From positions 868,001 to 932,000 of the forward strand of contig NZ_JAKLTN010000002.1 of the NCBI RefSeq assembly GCF_022012295.1: 64,000 nucleotides of DNA, given 5' to 3'. The notes below the pieces were generated by a model that worked only from the letters and a program-made list of their open reading frames with translations, was not told the origin of the DNA and ran no database searches. This document shows, piece after piece, positions 20,128 through 33,656 of this stretch. The stretch comes from Dechloromonas hankyongensis. GTDB taxonomy: Bacteria; Pseudomonadota; Gammaproteobacteria; Burkholderiales; Rhodocyclaceae. A program made the translations under genes and the position numbers. Numbering within the stretch: position 1 is the first letter of the stretch; the number at the start of each line of letters is the position of its first letter.

Positions 20128-20928
20128 ATGAGCATCACCATCAAGACCCCGGACGAAATCGAAAAAATGCGCGTAGCCGGGCGTCTGGCCGGAGAGGTTC
20201 TCGATTACATCGAACCCTACGTCAAGGCCGGCATCACCACTGACGAACTCGACAAGCTGTGCCACGACTACATGGTCGATGTGCAGGGCTGCATCCCCGC
20301 CCCGCTCAACTATGCCCCGTCTGGCTATGATCCTTACCCGAAGTCCATCTGCACCTCGGTCAACCAACAGGTCTGCCACGGCGTGCCCGGCGAGCGCATC
20401 CTGAAAAACGGCGACATCATCAATCTCGATATCACGACCATCAAGGACGGCTACCACGGCGACACCAGCCGCATGTTCGTGGTCGGCGAAGGCTCGATCC
20501 AAGCCAAGCGGCTATGCGAGATCACCTTCGAATGCATGTGGCTGGGCATTTCGGTGGTCCGCCCCGGCGCCTACCTCGGCGATATTGGCGCCATCATCCA
20601 GAAGCATGCGGAGAAGAACGGCTACTCGGTCGTTCGTGAATTCTGCGGCCACGGCATCGGCAAGAAATTCCACGAAGACCCGCAGGTGCTGCACTACGGC
20701 AAGGCCGGCACCGGCCCCAAACTGGAACCGGGCATGATCTTCACCATCGAGCCGATGATCAATGCCGGCAAGGCGGCGATCCGCGAAATGGCCGACGGCT
20801 GGACCATCGTCACCAAGGACCGCAGTCTGTCAGCCCAGTGGGAACACACCATCCTGATCACCGAGACCGGCCACGAAGTGCTGACGATGTCGGCCGGTTG
20901 CCGCGCCAAGCCTGACTGGATCGTCTGA
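20128..20928 (+). CDS. map: Methionine aminopeptidase, type I
   Basis: Removes the initiator methionine from nascent proteins; two divalent metals at the active site. The 266-residue protein shows the ligands in order: His in VCHGVPG, Asp in [16 protein letters not shown], His in [11 protein letters not shown], Glu in TIEPMINAG and Glu in WEHTILIT. It is divergent from rfbD and its TGA overlaps the glnD ATG by one base. In E. coli map also stands between rpsB and glnD, so this arrangement is ancestral. Confidence 0.97.
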   Translation: MSITIKTPDEIEKMRVAGRLAGEVLDYIEPYVKAGITTDELDKLCHDYMVDVQGCIPAPLNYAPSGYDPYPKSICTSVNQQVCHGVPGERILKNGDIINLDITTIKDGYHGDTSRMFVVGEGSIQAKRLCEITFECMWLGISVVRPGAYLGDIGAIIQKHAEKNGYSVVREFCGHGIGKKFHEDPQVLHYGKAGTGPKLEPGMIFTIEPMINAGKAAIREMADGWTIVTKDRSLSAQWEHTILITETGHEVLTMSAGCRAKPDWIV

Positions 20929-23489
20929 TGGCCTGCGACGTCGCCGCCCTGCGGGCCGAGGTCAAAGCCAACCAGCTGCAACTTCAGCAGAACTACGAAC
21001 TCAACCACGACGCCGGCGCCCTGCTTCGCGAACGCTGTGCGCACGTCGACGTGGTTCTCGAAAAACTGTGGCAATCGTTCGACTTTCCGGCCTCGCTGAC
21101 GCTGGCCGCCGTCGGCGGCTACGGGCGCGGCGCGCTGTTCCCGGCTTCGGACATCGACTTGCTGATCCTCTTGCCACAGGAAGCGAGCAAGGCAACGCAG
21201 GAAAAACTGGAGCGCCTGGTCGGCCATTTCTGGGACATCGGCCTCGAAATCGGCCACAGCGTGCGCACCGTCCAGGAATGCCTGGATGAAGCGGCGCGCG
21301 ACATCACGGTCCAGACGGCCCTCCTCGAAGCCCGCCTGCTGACCGGCAATGCCAAGCTGTTCGCCACGTTCCAGAAGCGCCTGCACGGCAATCTGGATCC
21401 GCTGGTCTTCTTCGAAGCCAAGCGGCTCGAGCAACAGGAACGTTACCTGCGCTACAACGAAACGCCCTACAGCCTGGAACCGAACTGCAAGGAATCGCCG
21501 GGCGGCCTGCGCGACCTGCAGGTGATTTTCTGGATGACCAAGGCGGCCGGACTGGGTTCCAGCTGGCAGGAACTGCACGAGAACGGCATCATCACCCAGG
21601 AAGGGGCGCGGCTGACCGAAACCTGCGAAGAGTACCTGACCCACCTGCGCATCCGGCTGCACTTCATGCTGGGGCGGCGCGAAGATCGCCTGCTCTTCGA
21701 TTACCAGAACAATCTGGCCGAACGCTTTGGCTTCGCCAATAACGAAGCGAAGCGCGCTTCCGAGCAACTGATGCAGGTCTATTACCGCCATGCCAAAACG
21801 GTGACAGTCCTCAACACGCTGATCGTGCAGAACATCGGCGCGGCGCTGACGCCGGAAACCGACCTGATCCCGCAACCGCTCGACGACAATTTCCAGATCA
21901 TCGGCAACCTGCTCGATATCCGCGACGAGAAACTGTTCGAGCGCAATCCGGCGGCCATCCTCGACAGTTTCCTGGCCATGCAGGAATGCCACGAGCTGTC
22001 CGGCATGACGACCCGCACGCTGCGCGCCCTGTGGCGGTCGCGCGACCTGATCACACCGGAATTCCGCGCCAATCCTGAAAACCGGGCGGCCTTCCTGAAA
22101 TTGCTGCAAAGCGAGAGGGGCATCGTGCACGAGTTCCGGCGCATGAACCAGCTCGACATCCTGGGCAATTACCTGCCCAATTTCGGGCGCATCGTCGGCC
22201 AGATGCAGCATGACCTGTTCCACGTCTACACCGTGGATCAGCACATCCTGCAGGTGCTGCGCAATATCCGCCGGTTCACGATGAGCGAATTCGCCCACGA
22301 ATATCCGATGTGCTCGCGCATCATCAGCGAACTCGAGCGCCCCTGGCTGCTCTATGTCGCCGCCCTCTTCCACGATATCGCCAAGGGCCGCGGCGGCGAC
22401 CATTCCGAACTGGGCACGGCCGATGCCCGCGATTTCTGCGTCGATCACGGACTGAGCGAGGAAGACACCGAACTGGTCGTCTGGCTGGTCAAGAACCATC
22501 TGGTCATGTCGCAAGTGGCGCAGAAGGAAGACCTCACCGATCCCGACGTGATCGCCCGTTTCGTCCGCCTGGTCGGCGACATGCGCCATCTGCAGGCGCT
22601 GTACCTACTCACCCATGCCGATATCCGCGGCACCAGCCCGAAGGTGTGGAACCACTGGAAAGGCAAGCTGCTCGCCGATCTGTATTACCAGGCCCAGCAC
22701 CACATCACGCAAGGCAAAGCGCCGGAAGCGCATGGCGTCATCGCCGACCGGCAAGCCGAAGCGATGCGCCTGCTGCGCTTCTTCGCCCTGTCCGACACGG
22801 TGCACGAGCGGCTGTGGAAACAGCTCGACACCGTCTATTTCCTGCGCCACTCGGCCGAGGAAATCGCCTGGCACACGCGTTCGCTGCATTACCGGATCTT
22901 CAACAACCAGCCGGTCGTCCGCGCCCGCCCCTACCAGGAAGGCCTGGGTTTGCAGGTGATGGTCTATACACAGGACCAGCCCGACCTGTTCGCCCGCATC
23001 GTCGGCTTTTTCGCCCGTGCCGGCTACAGCATCGTCGACGCCAAGATTCACACCACGGCGCACGGTTACGCGCTGGACAGCTTCGTCGTGCTTGACGTCG
23101 AGAATCGCGAAAACGAGCGCGAGATGATTCCCTATGTCGAACACGAACTGGAGCAGCGCCTGCTGCACCAGTCGCCGCCGGACATTCCGTCGTCAGGCCG
23201 GCTGTCCCGTCAGGTCAAGCATTTCCCGATCAAGCCGGACGTCAGCATCCACGCCGACGAAAAGGGAACGCATTTCATCCTGTCGCTGGTGGCGGCCGAC
23301 CGACCGGGCCTGCTATACACGGTCGCCAACACGCTGGCCGAGCATGGCGCCAACCTGCAAACCGCCAAGATCACCACCCTCGGCGAGCGCGCCGAGGACG
23401 TTTTCCTGATCAGCGGCGGCGACCTGCGCGACAGCCACAACCGCATCCGGCTCGAAACCGAACTGATGGATCGGCTGAAAATTGCCTAG
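20928..23489 (+). CDS. glnD: [Protein-PII] uridylyltransferase / uridylyl-removing enzyme
   Basis: Nitrogen sensor that uridylylates PII proteins when glutamine is low and removes UMP when it is high. The 853-residue protein has the nucleotidyltransferase motif [17 protein letters not shown] (about residues 63-79), an HD phosphohydrolase domain with [14 protein letters not shown] (about residue 482) and two C-terminal ACT domains (about 680-760 and 785-853) that bind glutamine. Domain order and length are standard. Its TAG stop is the first triplet of a short inverted repeat. Confidence 0.97.
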   Translation: MACDVAALRAEVKANQLQLQQNYELNHDAGALLRERCAHVDVVLEKLWQSFDFPASLTLAAVGGYGRGALFPASDIDLLILLPQEASKATQEKLERLVGHFWDIGLEIGHSVRTVQECLDEAARDITVQTALLEARLLTGNAKLFATFQKRLHGNLDPLVFFEAKRLEQQERYLRYNETPYSLEPNCKESPGGLRDLQVIFWMTKAAGLGSSWQELHENGIITQEGARLTETCEEYLTHLRIRLHFMLGRREDRLLFDYQNNLAERFGFANNEAKRASEQLMQVYYRHAKTVTVLNTLIVQNIGAALTPETDLIPQPLDDNFQIIGNLLDIRDEKLFERNPAAILDSFLAMQECHELSGMTTRTLRALWRSRDLITPEFRANPENRAAFLKLLQSERGIVHEFRRMNQLDILGNYLPNFGRIVGQMQHDLFHVYTVDQHILQVLRNIRRFTMSEFAHEYPMCSRIISELERPWLLYVAALFHDIAKGRGGDHSELGTADARDFCVDHGLSEEDTELVVWLVKNHLVMSQVAQKEDLTDPDVIARFVRLVGDMRHLQALYLLTHADIRGTSPKVWNHWKGKLLADLYYQAQHHITQGKAPEAHGVIADRQAEAMRLLRFFALSDTVHERLWKQLDTVYFLRHSAEEIAWHTRSLHYRIFNNQPVVRARPYQEGLGLQVMVYTQDQPDLFARIVGFFARAGYSIVDAKIHTTAHGYALDSFVVLDVENRENEREMIPYVEHELEQRLLHQSPPDIPSSGRLSRQVKHFPIKPDVSIHADEKGTHFILSLVAADRPGLLYTVANTLAEHGANLQTAKITTLGERAEDVFLISGGDLRDSHNRIRLETELMDRLKIA

Positions 23490-23530
23490 TCATTAGCCGC
23501 TAGCAACTAATGACTAACGACTAAGCGCTA
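23487..23530. repeat. TAG-rich inverted repeat forming the stop codons of two convergent genes
   Basis: The 44 bases between the glnD stop and the phosphorylase stop are built of TAG/CTA units. TAGTCATTAG (23487-23496) is perfectly complementary to CTAATGACTA (23507-23516), loop 10 nt. Bases 23507-23523, read on the minus strand, differ at only two positions from 39867-39883 at the dapE stop. Confidence 0.75.
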
Positions 23531-24298
23531 AACCGACATGCCGATCGGCGGGCAGTTGTCCTGGTAGCCGACCAGCCGTTCGATAATGGTCCGGACGCGG
23601 CCCATGGCCTCGTGCAGGACATGCTCGAGGCTTTCGAAGTGGATGCCATTCACGCTGTCGCCCCGGCCGGCGGCATGGTTGGCGACGACGTTGATCGCCG
23701 CGTAAGGCAAGCCGAGTTCCCGGGCCAGCACGGCTTCCGGCATCCCGGTCATACCCACGACGTCCGCCCCGTCCCGCTCCAGGCGATTAACTTCGGCCGC
23801 CGTTTCGAGACGCGGGCCCTGGGTAGCGGCATAGACAGCATCGACCTTGATGTCGACGCTCAGTTGCTGGCCGGCTTCGAGAATCCGGCGACGCAATTCG
23901 GCGTCGTAGGGCTCGGTGAAGTCAACGTGATGCACCGGCGTGCCGTTGCCGTCGAAGAAGGTCGAATTGCGCCCCCAGGTGTAGTCGAGGATCTGGTGCG
24001 GCAACACGATATCGCCCGGCTGCAGGTCGCCGCGGATGCCGCCGACCGAGGCCACCGAAATCACGCCGGTCACTTTGTGGTGATGCAAGGCCCATAGATT
24101 GGCCCGGTAATTGACCTTGTGCGGCGGAATTGTATGACCGTAACCATGGCGCGGCAGGAAAACCGCCGGCTGGCCGCAGATCTGGCCGAAGACCAGGGCG
24201 CCCGAAGCTTCGCCGTACGGGGTGCGCACAACTTCGCGATGCGAAACGTCGAGATTGGATAGGGTAGTCAGACCGCTACCCCCGATGATTGCCAACAT
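23528..24298 (-). CDS. mtnP: S-methyl-5'-thioinosine phosphorylase (MTAP/PNP family)
   Basis: Phosphorolytic cleavage of a purine nucleoside, most likely methylthioinosine to hypoxanthine and methylthioribose 1-phosphate. The 256-residue protein starts LAIIGGSGL, has the phosphate site PRHGYGHTIPPHKVNYRAN, the GMTGMPEA methylthio-pocket segment and VVANHAAGRGDS. An Asn-His (not Asp-x-Asp) at the base-recognition site favours 6-oxopurines over methylthioadenosine. It lies downstream of hpt, which would reuse the hypoxanthine; this context supports the assignment. Plain MTA phosphorylase is the alternative. Confidence 0.85.
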   Translation of the reverse strand: MLAIIGGSGLTTLSNLDVSHREVVRTPYGEASGALVFGQICGQPAVFLPRHGYGHTIPPHKVNYRANLWALHHHKVTGVISVASVGGIRGDLQPGDIVLPHQILDYTWGRNSTFFDGNGTPVHHVDFTEPYDAELRRRILEAGQQLSVDIKVDAVYAATQGPRLETAAEVNRLERDGADVVGMTGMPEAVLARELGLPYAAINVVANHAAGRGDSVNGIHFESLEHVLHEAMGRVRTIIERLVGYQDNCPPIGMSV

Positions 24299-24299
24299 T

Positions 24300-25004
24300 T
24301 TATTTCTTCCTTTCCGCCAGCAGCGAAGCCAGCGTCGGCACCACGCCTTTCAGCGATGGATGCGATTTGCGGAGATGCCCCATGGTAGCGGCAGCGTCCT
24401 CAATCTTGCGGTACAGCGCGTGGCGCCGCTCGCCTGCAAAGGGCAGGCCCAGCAAGGTTTTGTCGTTGTGGTAGCGGACCAGCGTATCGCGCCCGATATC
24501 CTTGGCCTGCCACGGGATGACGGTCCGGTCCACCAGATGCAGACATTGCACCGTCGGCAATTCGGCCGCCAGTTCGGCGACCAGCCGGTGCATCTTTTCG
24601 CGGTAGGCGGCCACCGCCTGCTGGCCGGCCTCGCTGGGCTTCGCTCCTGTCACTTCGGCTGGCGCTCCCATCAGCCAGCAAACGACCGTATCGGGCTGGA
24701 AGCTGGCGATGGCTGCCCTCTGCTCATCGCTCAAGGCCGACAAGTCGGCCTGCATCAACGCGAGGTCGCCGGCCGGGCAGCGTTCCCGCGTCACGGCCAG
24801 ACATTCCGGCAGGGAATCGACAGCCAGCACGGCCAGCCCCTTGCCGATCAAAGCCGCCGACGAGAACCCGAGCCCGCTGCCGATTTCCAGCACCCGCTGG
24901 CCGGGCACCAGCGAGGCCATCCAGTCGTAATCGCCGCGTCGCACATAAGCCTTGCCCTCGGCTTCCCAATAGGCCATGAATTCGGCGACGCTCTGACCGC
25001 TCAC
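24300..25004 (-). CDS. Class I SAM-dependent methyltransferase, unknown substrate
   Basis: The 234-residue protein has motif I VLEIGSGLGFSSAAL (about residues 38-52), an acidic residue in VLAVDSLPE ending strand 2, and a Rossmann-like pattern through residue 150. The C-terminal third (DIGRDTLVRYHNDKTLLGLPF) is not one I recognise. Its ATG overlaps the hpt stop by four bases and its own stop is one base from the phosphorylase start, so it is an integral member of a salvage operon; a role in methylthio or purine metabolism is only suggested by that context. Confidence 0.8.
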   Translation of the reverse strand: MSGQSVAEFMAYWEAEGKAYVRRGDYDWMASLVPGQRVLEIGSGLGFSSAALIGKGLAVLAVDSLPECLAVTRERCPAGDLALMQADLSALSDEQRAAIASFQPDTVVCWLMGAPAEVTGAKPSEAGQQAVAAYREKMHRLVAELAAELPTVQCLHLVDRTVIPWQAKDIGRDTLVRYHNDKTLLGLPFAGERRHALYRKIEDAAATMGHLRKSHPSLKGVVPTLASLLAERKK

Positions 25005-25549
25005 GCCTCGTCCTTCATGGCGTAGACGGCCGGCAGATTACGCCAAACACCGCCGGCATCCATGCCGAAACCGAAAACGAAGCGATCGGGGACGGTCAGC
25101 CCGACAAAGTCGGCGGCGATCGGTTTGTGCTTGCCGTTAATCTTGTCGGCGAACACCGCCGTCAGGACTTCCGCTGCCCCCATGCGTGTCAGGCTCTCCT
25201 TGACGGCGGCGAGCGTGACGCCCTCGTCAAGGATGTCATCGACCACCAGCACGGAACGCCCCCTGACCGAGGTCCACGGTGCCGTGCGCCAGGAAATCTT
25301 GCCACCCTGCGTTTCCGGGCCGTAGCGCGTGGCATGCAGGTAATCGAAATCGAGCGGGAAGCCGAGCTTGGTCATCAGCTGGCCGCAGAAAACGATGCCG
25401 CCGGTCATCACGCACAACACCAGCGGGTACTTGTCGGCCAGCCGTGCGCAGATCGCTGCGGCGACCTCGTCCACCGCCCGCTGGACCGTCGATTCGTCAT
25501 GGATGACTTCAGCGTTATCCAGCATCGCCCGGGCTTTAAGCAGATCCAT
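25001..25549 (-). CDS. hpt: Hypoxanthine-guanine phosphoribosyltransferase
   Basis: Salvages hypoxanthine and guanine to IMP and GMP with PRPP. The 182-residue type I phosphoribosyltransferase has the PRPP motif VLVVDDILDEGVTLAAV, the flexible loop around RYGPETQGGKISW and a C-terminal base-binding segment DRFVFGFGMDAGG. It starts directly next to the galU stop (25550) and overlaps the methyltransferase by four bases. Confidence 0.93.
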   Translation of the reverse strand: MDLLKARAMLDNAEVIHDESTVQRAVDEVAAAICARLADKYPLVLCVMTGGIVFCGQLMTKLGFPLDFDYLHATRYGPETQGGKISWRTAPWTSVRGRSVLVVDDILDEGVTLAAVKESLTRMGAAEVLTAVFADKINGKHKPIAADFVGLTVPDRFVFGFGMDAGGVWRNLPAVYAMKDEA

Positions 25550-26419
25550 TCAGCGCTCCATGTTCTTCAGATAGGCATCGAAAGCCGGGCCGACTTCGGG
25601 ATGGCGCTGGCCGAAGACCACCGTCGCCTGCAGATAGCCGAGCTTGGAACCGCAATCGTAACGCGTGCCGTCGTAGCGATAGGCCAGCACCTGCTCCTCG
25701 TTGAGCAGCGCGGCGATGCCGTCGGTCAACTGGATTTCGCCCCCGGCGCCGGGCTGGATGTTTTCCAGGTAATGGAAGATGCGCGGGGTCAGGATGTAGC
25801 GGCCGACCACGGCCAGCGTGGACGGTGCCTCCTCGGGCTTCGGCTTTTCGACAATGGCGTTGATCTGCTCGACGCGTTCGGCCACCGGGCGGGCATCGAC
25901 GATGCCGTAGCTCTTGGTGTCGGCGCGCGGCACGTCCTGCACCCCAAGCACCGAACAACGGTAGTAATCGTAGGTGTCGGTCATCTGCTTCATGACCGCC
26001 GGCTTGCCGTCGAGCAGGTCGTCGGCCAGGATCACCGCGAACGGCTCGTCGCCGATCACCGGCTTGGCGCACAGCACGGCGTGACCGAGGCCCAGCGCCT
26101 CGGCCTGGCGGATGTAGATGCAGTTGATGTTCTTCGGGATCATGTTGCGCACGAAATCGAGCATCTCGTTCTTGCCGCGCGCTTCCAGTTCGCTTTCCAG
26201 CTCGTAGGCCTTGTCGAAATGATCCTCGATCGCCCGCTTGGAACGGCCGGTGACGAACACCATGTCGGTGATGCCGGCGGCAACCGCCTCTTCGACGGCA
26301 TACTGAATCAAGGGCTTATCGACGATGGGCAGCATTTCCTTCGGACTGGCCTTGGTCGCCGGCAGGAAACGGGTTCCCATGCCAGCGACCGGAAAAACCG
26401 CTTTTCTAACTTTTTTCAC
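25550..26419 (-). CDS. galU: UTP-glucose-1-phosphate uridylyltransferase
   Basis: Makes UDP-glucose for LPS, exopolysaccharide and galactose metabolism. The 289-residue protein has the nucleotidyltransferase N-terminus [21 protein letters not shown], then DDLLDG and [11 protein letters not shown] place the start at a GTG (26419) because AAAGGAAAG stands at the right distance in front; the in-frame TTG at 26434 lies on the ribosome binding site itself. A perfect 12-bp inverted repeat surrounds this start and a small ORF precedes it, so translation may be regulated. Confidence 0.93.
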   Translation of the reverse strand: MKKVRKAVFPVAGMGTRFLPATKASPKEMLPIVDKPLIQYAVEEAVAAGITDMVFVTGRSKRAIEDHFDKAYELESELEARGKNEMLDFVRNMIPKNINCIYIRQAEALGLGHAVLCAKPVIGDEPFAVILADDLLDGKPAVMKQMTDTYDYYRCSVLGVQDVPRADTKSYGIVDARPVAERVEQINAIVEKPKPEEAPSTLAVVGRYILTPRIFHYLENIQPGAGGEIQLTDGIAALLNEEQVLAYRYDGTRYDCGSKLGYLQATVVFGQRHPEVGPAFDAYLKNMER

Positions 26420-26430
26420 GTTCTTTCCTT

Positions 26431-26444
<14 letters not shown>
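26394..26444 (-). promoter_or_regulatory. Perfect 12-bp inverted repeat around the galU start
   Basis: AAAACCGCTTTT (26394-26405) and AAAAGCGGTTTT (26433-26444) are exact complements. The 27-nt loop contains the galU Shine-Dalgarno and GTG. The 5' arm of the mRNA hairpin is the end of the small ORF 26431-26532, so ribosomes ending that ORF would open the stem. Confidence 0.6.
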
Positions 26445-29842
<3,398 letters not shown>

Positions 29843-29866
29843 CTCAATCTCTTCCCGGGAGCGCCC

Positions 29867-30030
29867 TAGTGGTCTGCTTCGTAATTGGCGGAACAAATGA
29901 AAGTGCTGGATTTGTGTTCCTGGCTAGGCGCGAACCGCAGCGATAGCCGACGCTATCGCGAGGATGCGCAACAACGCCAGGGACGCAAAGACAAGCTTTC
30001 ATGTTTCGTTAATTGCGAAGCTGACCACTA
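29867..30030. mobile_element. 164-nt palindromic MITE-like element between smc and zipA
   Basis: The left end TAGTGGTCtGCTTCG and the right end, read in reverse, TAGTGGTCaGCTTCG begin two imperfectly complementary arms of about 80 nt. The pairing continues through AATT, GAAAG and TCCTGGC/GCCAGGGA to a perfect tip hairpin (29940-29947 with 29952-29959). The ends are flanked by TA. It contains no ORF. The smc stop codon TAG is its right end. This is the pattern of a miniature inverted-repeat element; no transposase is present here. Confidence 0.6.
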
Positions 30031-33000
30031 AGCAGCATCCCTCATCTTCAAGGCTTCTTCGATATCCACTTCCACCACGCGCGACACGCCGGATTCCTGC
30101 ATGGTGACGCCGACCAGCTGCTCGGCCATTTCCATCGCGATTTTATTATGGGAAATGAACAGGAATTGCGTTGCACCTGACATTTTCTTGACCATGCCGC
30201 AGAAGCGCTCGGTATTGGTGTCATCAAGCGGCGCATCGACCTCGTCGAGCAGGCAGAATGGCGCCGGGTTGAGCTGGAACATGGAGAAGACCAGTGCAAT
30301 CGCAGTCAGCGCCTTTTCGCCGCCGGATAGCAGGTGGATGGTCGAATTCTTCTTGCCCGGCGGCTGGGCGATGACCTGCACGCCGGCATCGAGGATTTCC
30401 TCGCCGGTCATCACCAGTTCTGCCCGGCCGCCGCCGAACAATTCCGGGAAAAGCTGGCCGAAATGGCCATTGACCGTATCGAAAGTGCTTTGCAGCAGGT
30501 CGCGGGTTTCGCGGTCAATGCGGCGGATGGCGTTTTCCAGCGTTTCCATCGCTTCATTGAGGTCGGCCGCCTGCATGTCGAGGTAGCCCTTGCGCTCGGT
30601 GGCTGTTTCCAGCTCCTGCAAGGCGGCCATGTTGACTGCGCCCAGTTCGGCGATGGCGTTGGAGAGGCGGGTGATTTCGCCTTGCAGCGCCGGCGCCCGT
30701 ACTGCATTAGCCCCCGCCGCGAGTTCCGACTGCAGCGCTGCTTCGTCGGCCCCGGCTTCGAGCAGCTGCAGCGCGAACTGCTCGGTGTTGAGCGCCGCTG
30801 CCTGCTCCTTCAGTTTCAGGTCGCCGATCCGCGCGCGCAGCGGTTCCAGGCCCTGTTCGATCTTCAGGCGCTGTTCTTCCAGGGCGCGCAGGGCGCTGGT
30901 CGCGTTTTCCAGCGCGTCGCGCTTTTCGGCAAGCAGCTTTTCGGCGGCCTGCCTGGCCTCGAGGGCTATCTGCAACTGGCCTTCCATGACATCCGGCGGC
31001 GCTGCCTCGACCTGTTCGGCACACTGAGCCCTATCCTTCTCGATGCGGGTCAATTCACGCTGGGCCATGGCCTGCTGCGCGAAAACGTCCTGCAACTTGC
31101 CGTCGGCCTCGCGCAGCGAGAACTGGGCTTCGCGCAGGGCGCGGTCGAGGTCGGCGTTGCGCTCGCGTTCGGCGCGCACGGCGCGTTCGCACTCGTCGAG
31201 CCGCGACTGGGCGCCGGACACCAGCACGCGGATGCGGCTCAAACCGTCGCGGATTTCCTCGATGCGCTCGTCGGCCGCCATTTCGCGCTCACGTTCGCCC
31301 TCTTCTTCTTCGGCCAGCTCCGCCAACTGCTCGGCGATGCGCTCCTTCTGTTCCCGGTAGCGCTCGATGGCCTGCGTCATCTTCAGCACGTCCATCTGCA
31401 CGGCATGCACGCGCTGCTGGCGATCCGTCACGTATTGCCGGATCTCGCCCATTTCTTCCTGCTTGTCTTCGAACTGCTCGTCGAACATCGCCAGTTGCTC
31501 GCGCAGGCTGGAGGCCTGCTCCTCGGCCTGAGCGATGCCTTCGGCCAGCGTCTCGATTTCGCGCTGGCGTTCGAGCAAGCCGTGTTCGCCCTGGTCGGGG
31601 GCAAAGAAGGTGACGCTGCCACGCGTCAGCAGATCGCCGCTGCGGGTCACGATCTGGTCGCCGGCCGGCAAGTCGGACTGCAAGGCCAGGGCGTCAGCCA
31701 GCGAATCTGCCGTTTGCACGCCGGACAACCAGTCGGACAACGCGGCGCGAATAGCCGGGTTATCGCTGCGAATACGCGCCGCCAGGCTGGATTCGGGCGG
31801 ATTGTCAGCTGCACTGGCGCTCGCGGACGACAACATTACCGACAGGCGGGATTCCGGCCGGTCGTGCAGCCAGGCATCGAGCTTGGCCGGATCGTCGCAG
31901 GCAATGGCGCTGAGCCGTTCGCGCAACACCGCTTCGACCGCATCTTCCCAACCGGCCTCGACGTGGATGTGCTGCCATAGCGGCGGCGCGCTCTCCAGAC
32001 CGTGACGGCGCAGCCATTCCGGCAGCTTGCCGCTCTGCTGCGTGCGTGCCTGCATCTGCTCGAGCGCCGCCCGGCGCGCCTGACCGGCCGCCAACTCGCG
32101 CTCAATGCGCTGCACCTCGGCCTGCGCCTCGCGCCGACGGGCCTCCAGTTGCGGCATTTCCTGCTGCAACTGTTGCAGATGATCCTGGTCGCCGGCCAGC
32201 TCCTCGCGCAGCAGCGCCAGTTCCTCTTCCTTCTCGGCCAACTCCAGCTCGTCCGGCGCCTCGCCGAAAGTTTCCTCGCGCAGACGTTCGCGGCGCTGGA
32301 CCACGGCCTGCAGAGAACGTTGGGCATGCGACTTGTTGGTCAGTTCGACTTCCAGCTTCTGTTCGCCGTTGGTGCTCCGCGTTTTCAGGCGCTGCAATTC
32401 TTCCAGCGCCTGGGCATGATCCTCTTCGACCTGCGGCGCGATGTTCATCTGCTGATGTAGACGCTCTTCAGCCTCATCGACGCGCAAGCGGGTAATTTCC
32501 TGCGCCTCTTCCCAGCGCTGGCGATCCTCGGCCAGCTTTTCGGCGGTCTGCCCCCAGTGCTTCAGCTCGTCCTCGAGTTGTGTCAGGCGCGCTTCGAGCT
32601 GGCTGCGCGATTCGCGGCGATGGCGGATTTCCGCCTCCAGGCGCGCCACTTCGGCGTTGGCCGTGTACATCTCGCTCTGCGCGTTGTGCAGGGCATCGCC
32701 AGCGGTGAAATGGGCTTCCCGGGTTTCCTCGGCGCGCGCTTCGGTTTCGCGCAGCGCGGCACTCTGCGCCTCAAGATCGGTGGTCGCCCGCTCGACTTCC
32801 AGCGCCAGGCGCTGGCGCTCGGCTTCGGCTTCGCGCTTCCTGAGCAACCAGAGCAGTTGCTGGCGCTGGACGAGCTGCTGGTTGAGCGTCTGGTAGCGCC
32901 GCGCCACTTCGGCCTGCGCTTCGAGGCGACCGATCTGGTGGCCCAGTTCCTCGCGGATATCCTCGACGCGCAGCAGGTTTTCCCGGGTATCTTCCAGGCG

Positions 33001-33546
33001 GCCTTGCGTTTCCTTGCGCCGCTCCTTGTAGCGGGTGACACCGGCCGCTTCTTCGAGGAAGACGCGCAGGTCGTCCGGCTTGGCCTCGATGATGCGCGAG
33101 ATCATGCCCTGGCCGATGATGGCGTAGGCGCGCGGCCCGAGGCCGGTACCGAGGAAGAGATCGGTGATGTCCTTGCGGCGGACCTTCAGGTTGTTGATGA
33201 AGTAATCCGACTGCCCGGTCCGCGTCAGCACGCGCTTGACCGACAGCTCGGCATACTGCGACCACTGCCCCAGCGCCCGGCCCAGCGAGTTGTCGAAAAT
33301 CAGCTCGACCGAGGCCCGCGACACCGGCTTGCGGTTGGTCGAGCCGTTGAAGATGACGTCCTGCATCGACTCGCCGCGCAGTTCCGAGGCCTTGGACTCG
33401 CCCAGCACCCAGCGCACGGCATCCATAATGTTGGATTTGCCGCAGCCATTGGGACCGACGACCCCCACCAGTTGCCCGGGCAGGGCAACCGCTGTCGGAT
33501 CGACGAAGGATTTGAAACCGGCGAGTTTGAGTTTGGTCAGGCGCAT
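30028..33546 (-). CDS. smc: Chromosome segregation protein SMC
   Basis: ATPase that compacts and segregates the chromosome together with ScpA and ScpB. The 1172-residue protein has Walker A GPNGCGKSN (about residues 32-40), two long coiled-coil arms separated by the hinge domain (about 510-650), and the C-terminal signature LLSGGEKAL with Walker B FCLLDEVDAPLDD. Start and length are normal. It is divergent from the guanine deaminase gene, and its stop codon lies in the palindromic element that separates it from zipA. Confidence 0.98.
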   Translation of the reverse strand: MRLTKLKLAGFKSFVDPTAVALPGQLVGVVGPNGCGKSNIMDAVRWVLGESKASELRGESMQDVIFNGSTNRKPVSRASVELIFDNSLGRALGQWSQYAELSVKRVLTRTGQSDYFINNLKVRRKDITDLFLGTGLGPRAYAIIGQGMISRIIEAKPDDLRVFLEEAAGVTRYKERRKETQGRLEDTRENLLRVEDIREELGHQIGRLEAQAEVARRYQTLNQQLVQRQQLLWLLRKREAEAERQRLALEVERATTDLEAQSAALRETEARAEETREAHFTAGDALHNAQSEMYTANAEVARLEAEIRHRRESRSQLEARLTQLEDELKHWGQTAEKLAEDRQRWEEAQEITRLRVDEAEERLHQQMNIAPQVEEDHAQALEELQRLKTRSTNGEQKLEVELTNKSHAQRSLQAVVQRRERLREETFGEAPDELELAEKEEELALLREELAGDQDHLQQLQQEMPQLEARRREAQAEVQRIERELAAGQARRAALEQMQARTQQSGKLPEWLRRHGLESAPPLWQHIHVEAGWEDAVEAVLRERLSAIACDDPAKLDAWLHDRPESRLSVMLSSASASAADNPPESSLAARIRSDNPAIRAALSDWLSGVQTADSLADALALQSDLPAGDQIVTRSGDLLTRGSVTFFAPDQGEHGLLERQREIETLAEGIAQAEEQASSLREQLAMFDEQFEDKQEEMGEIRQYVTDRQQRVHAVQMDVLKMTQAIERYREQKERIAEQLAELAEEEEGEREREMAADERIEEIRDGLSRIRVLVSGAQSRLDECERAVRAERERNADLDRALREAQFSLREADGKLQDVFAQQAMAQRELTRIEKDRAQCAEQVEAAPPDVMEGQLQIALEARQAAEKLLAEKRDALENATSALRALEEQRLKIEQGLEPLRARIGDLKLKEQAAALNTEQFALQLLEAGADEAALQSELAAGANAVRAPALQGEITRLSNAIAELGAVNMAALQELETATERKGYLDMQAADLNEAMETLENAIRRIDRETRDLLQSTFDTVNGHFGQLFPELFGGGRAELVMTGEEILDAGVQVIAQPPGKKNSTIHLLSGGEKALTAIALVFSMFQLNPAPFCLLDEVDAPLDDTNTERFCGMVKKMSGATQFLFISHNKIAMEMAEQLVGVTMQESGVSRVVEVDIEEALKMRDAA

Positions 33547-33656
33547 AGTCTATTCCGCTCGGTACACCATGCCGCACCGTAGCGGGGCCGTATGATAGCA
33601 TCCATGGCATCAGGGCCTTTCAACGCGTGCAAGGCCACCCTACCGAGGGCAGGAAC

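Noticed and set aside
20694-22589. Long open frame antisense to glnD
   Set aside because: It mirrors the glnD codon pattern on the opposite strand, has no ribosome binding site and no recognisable domain; such frames are common opposite GC-rich genes.
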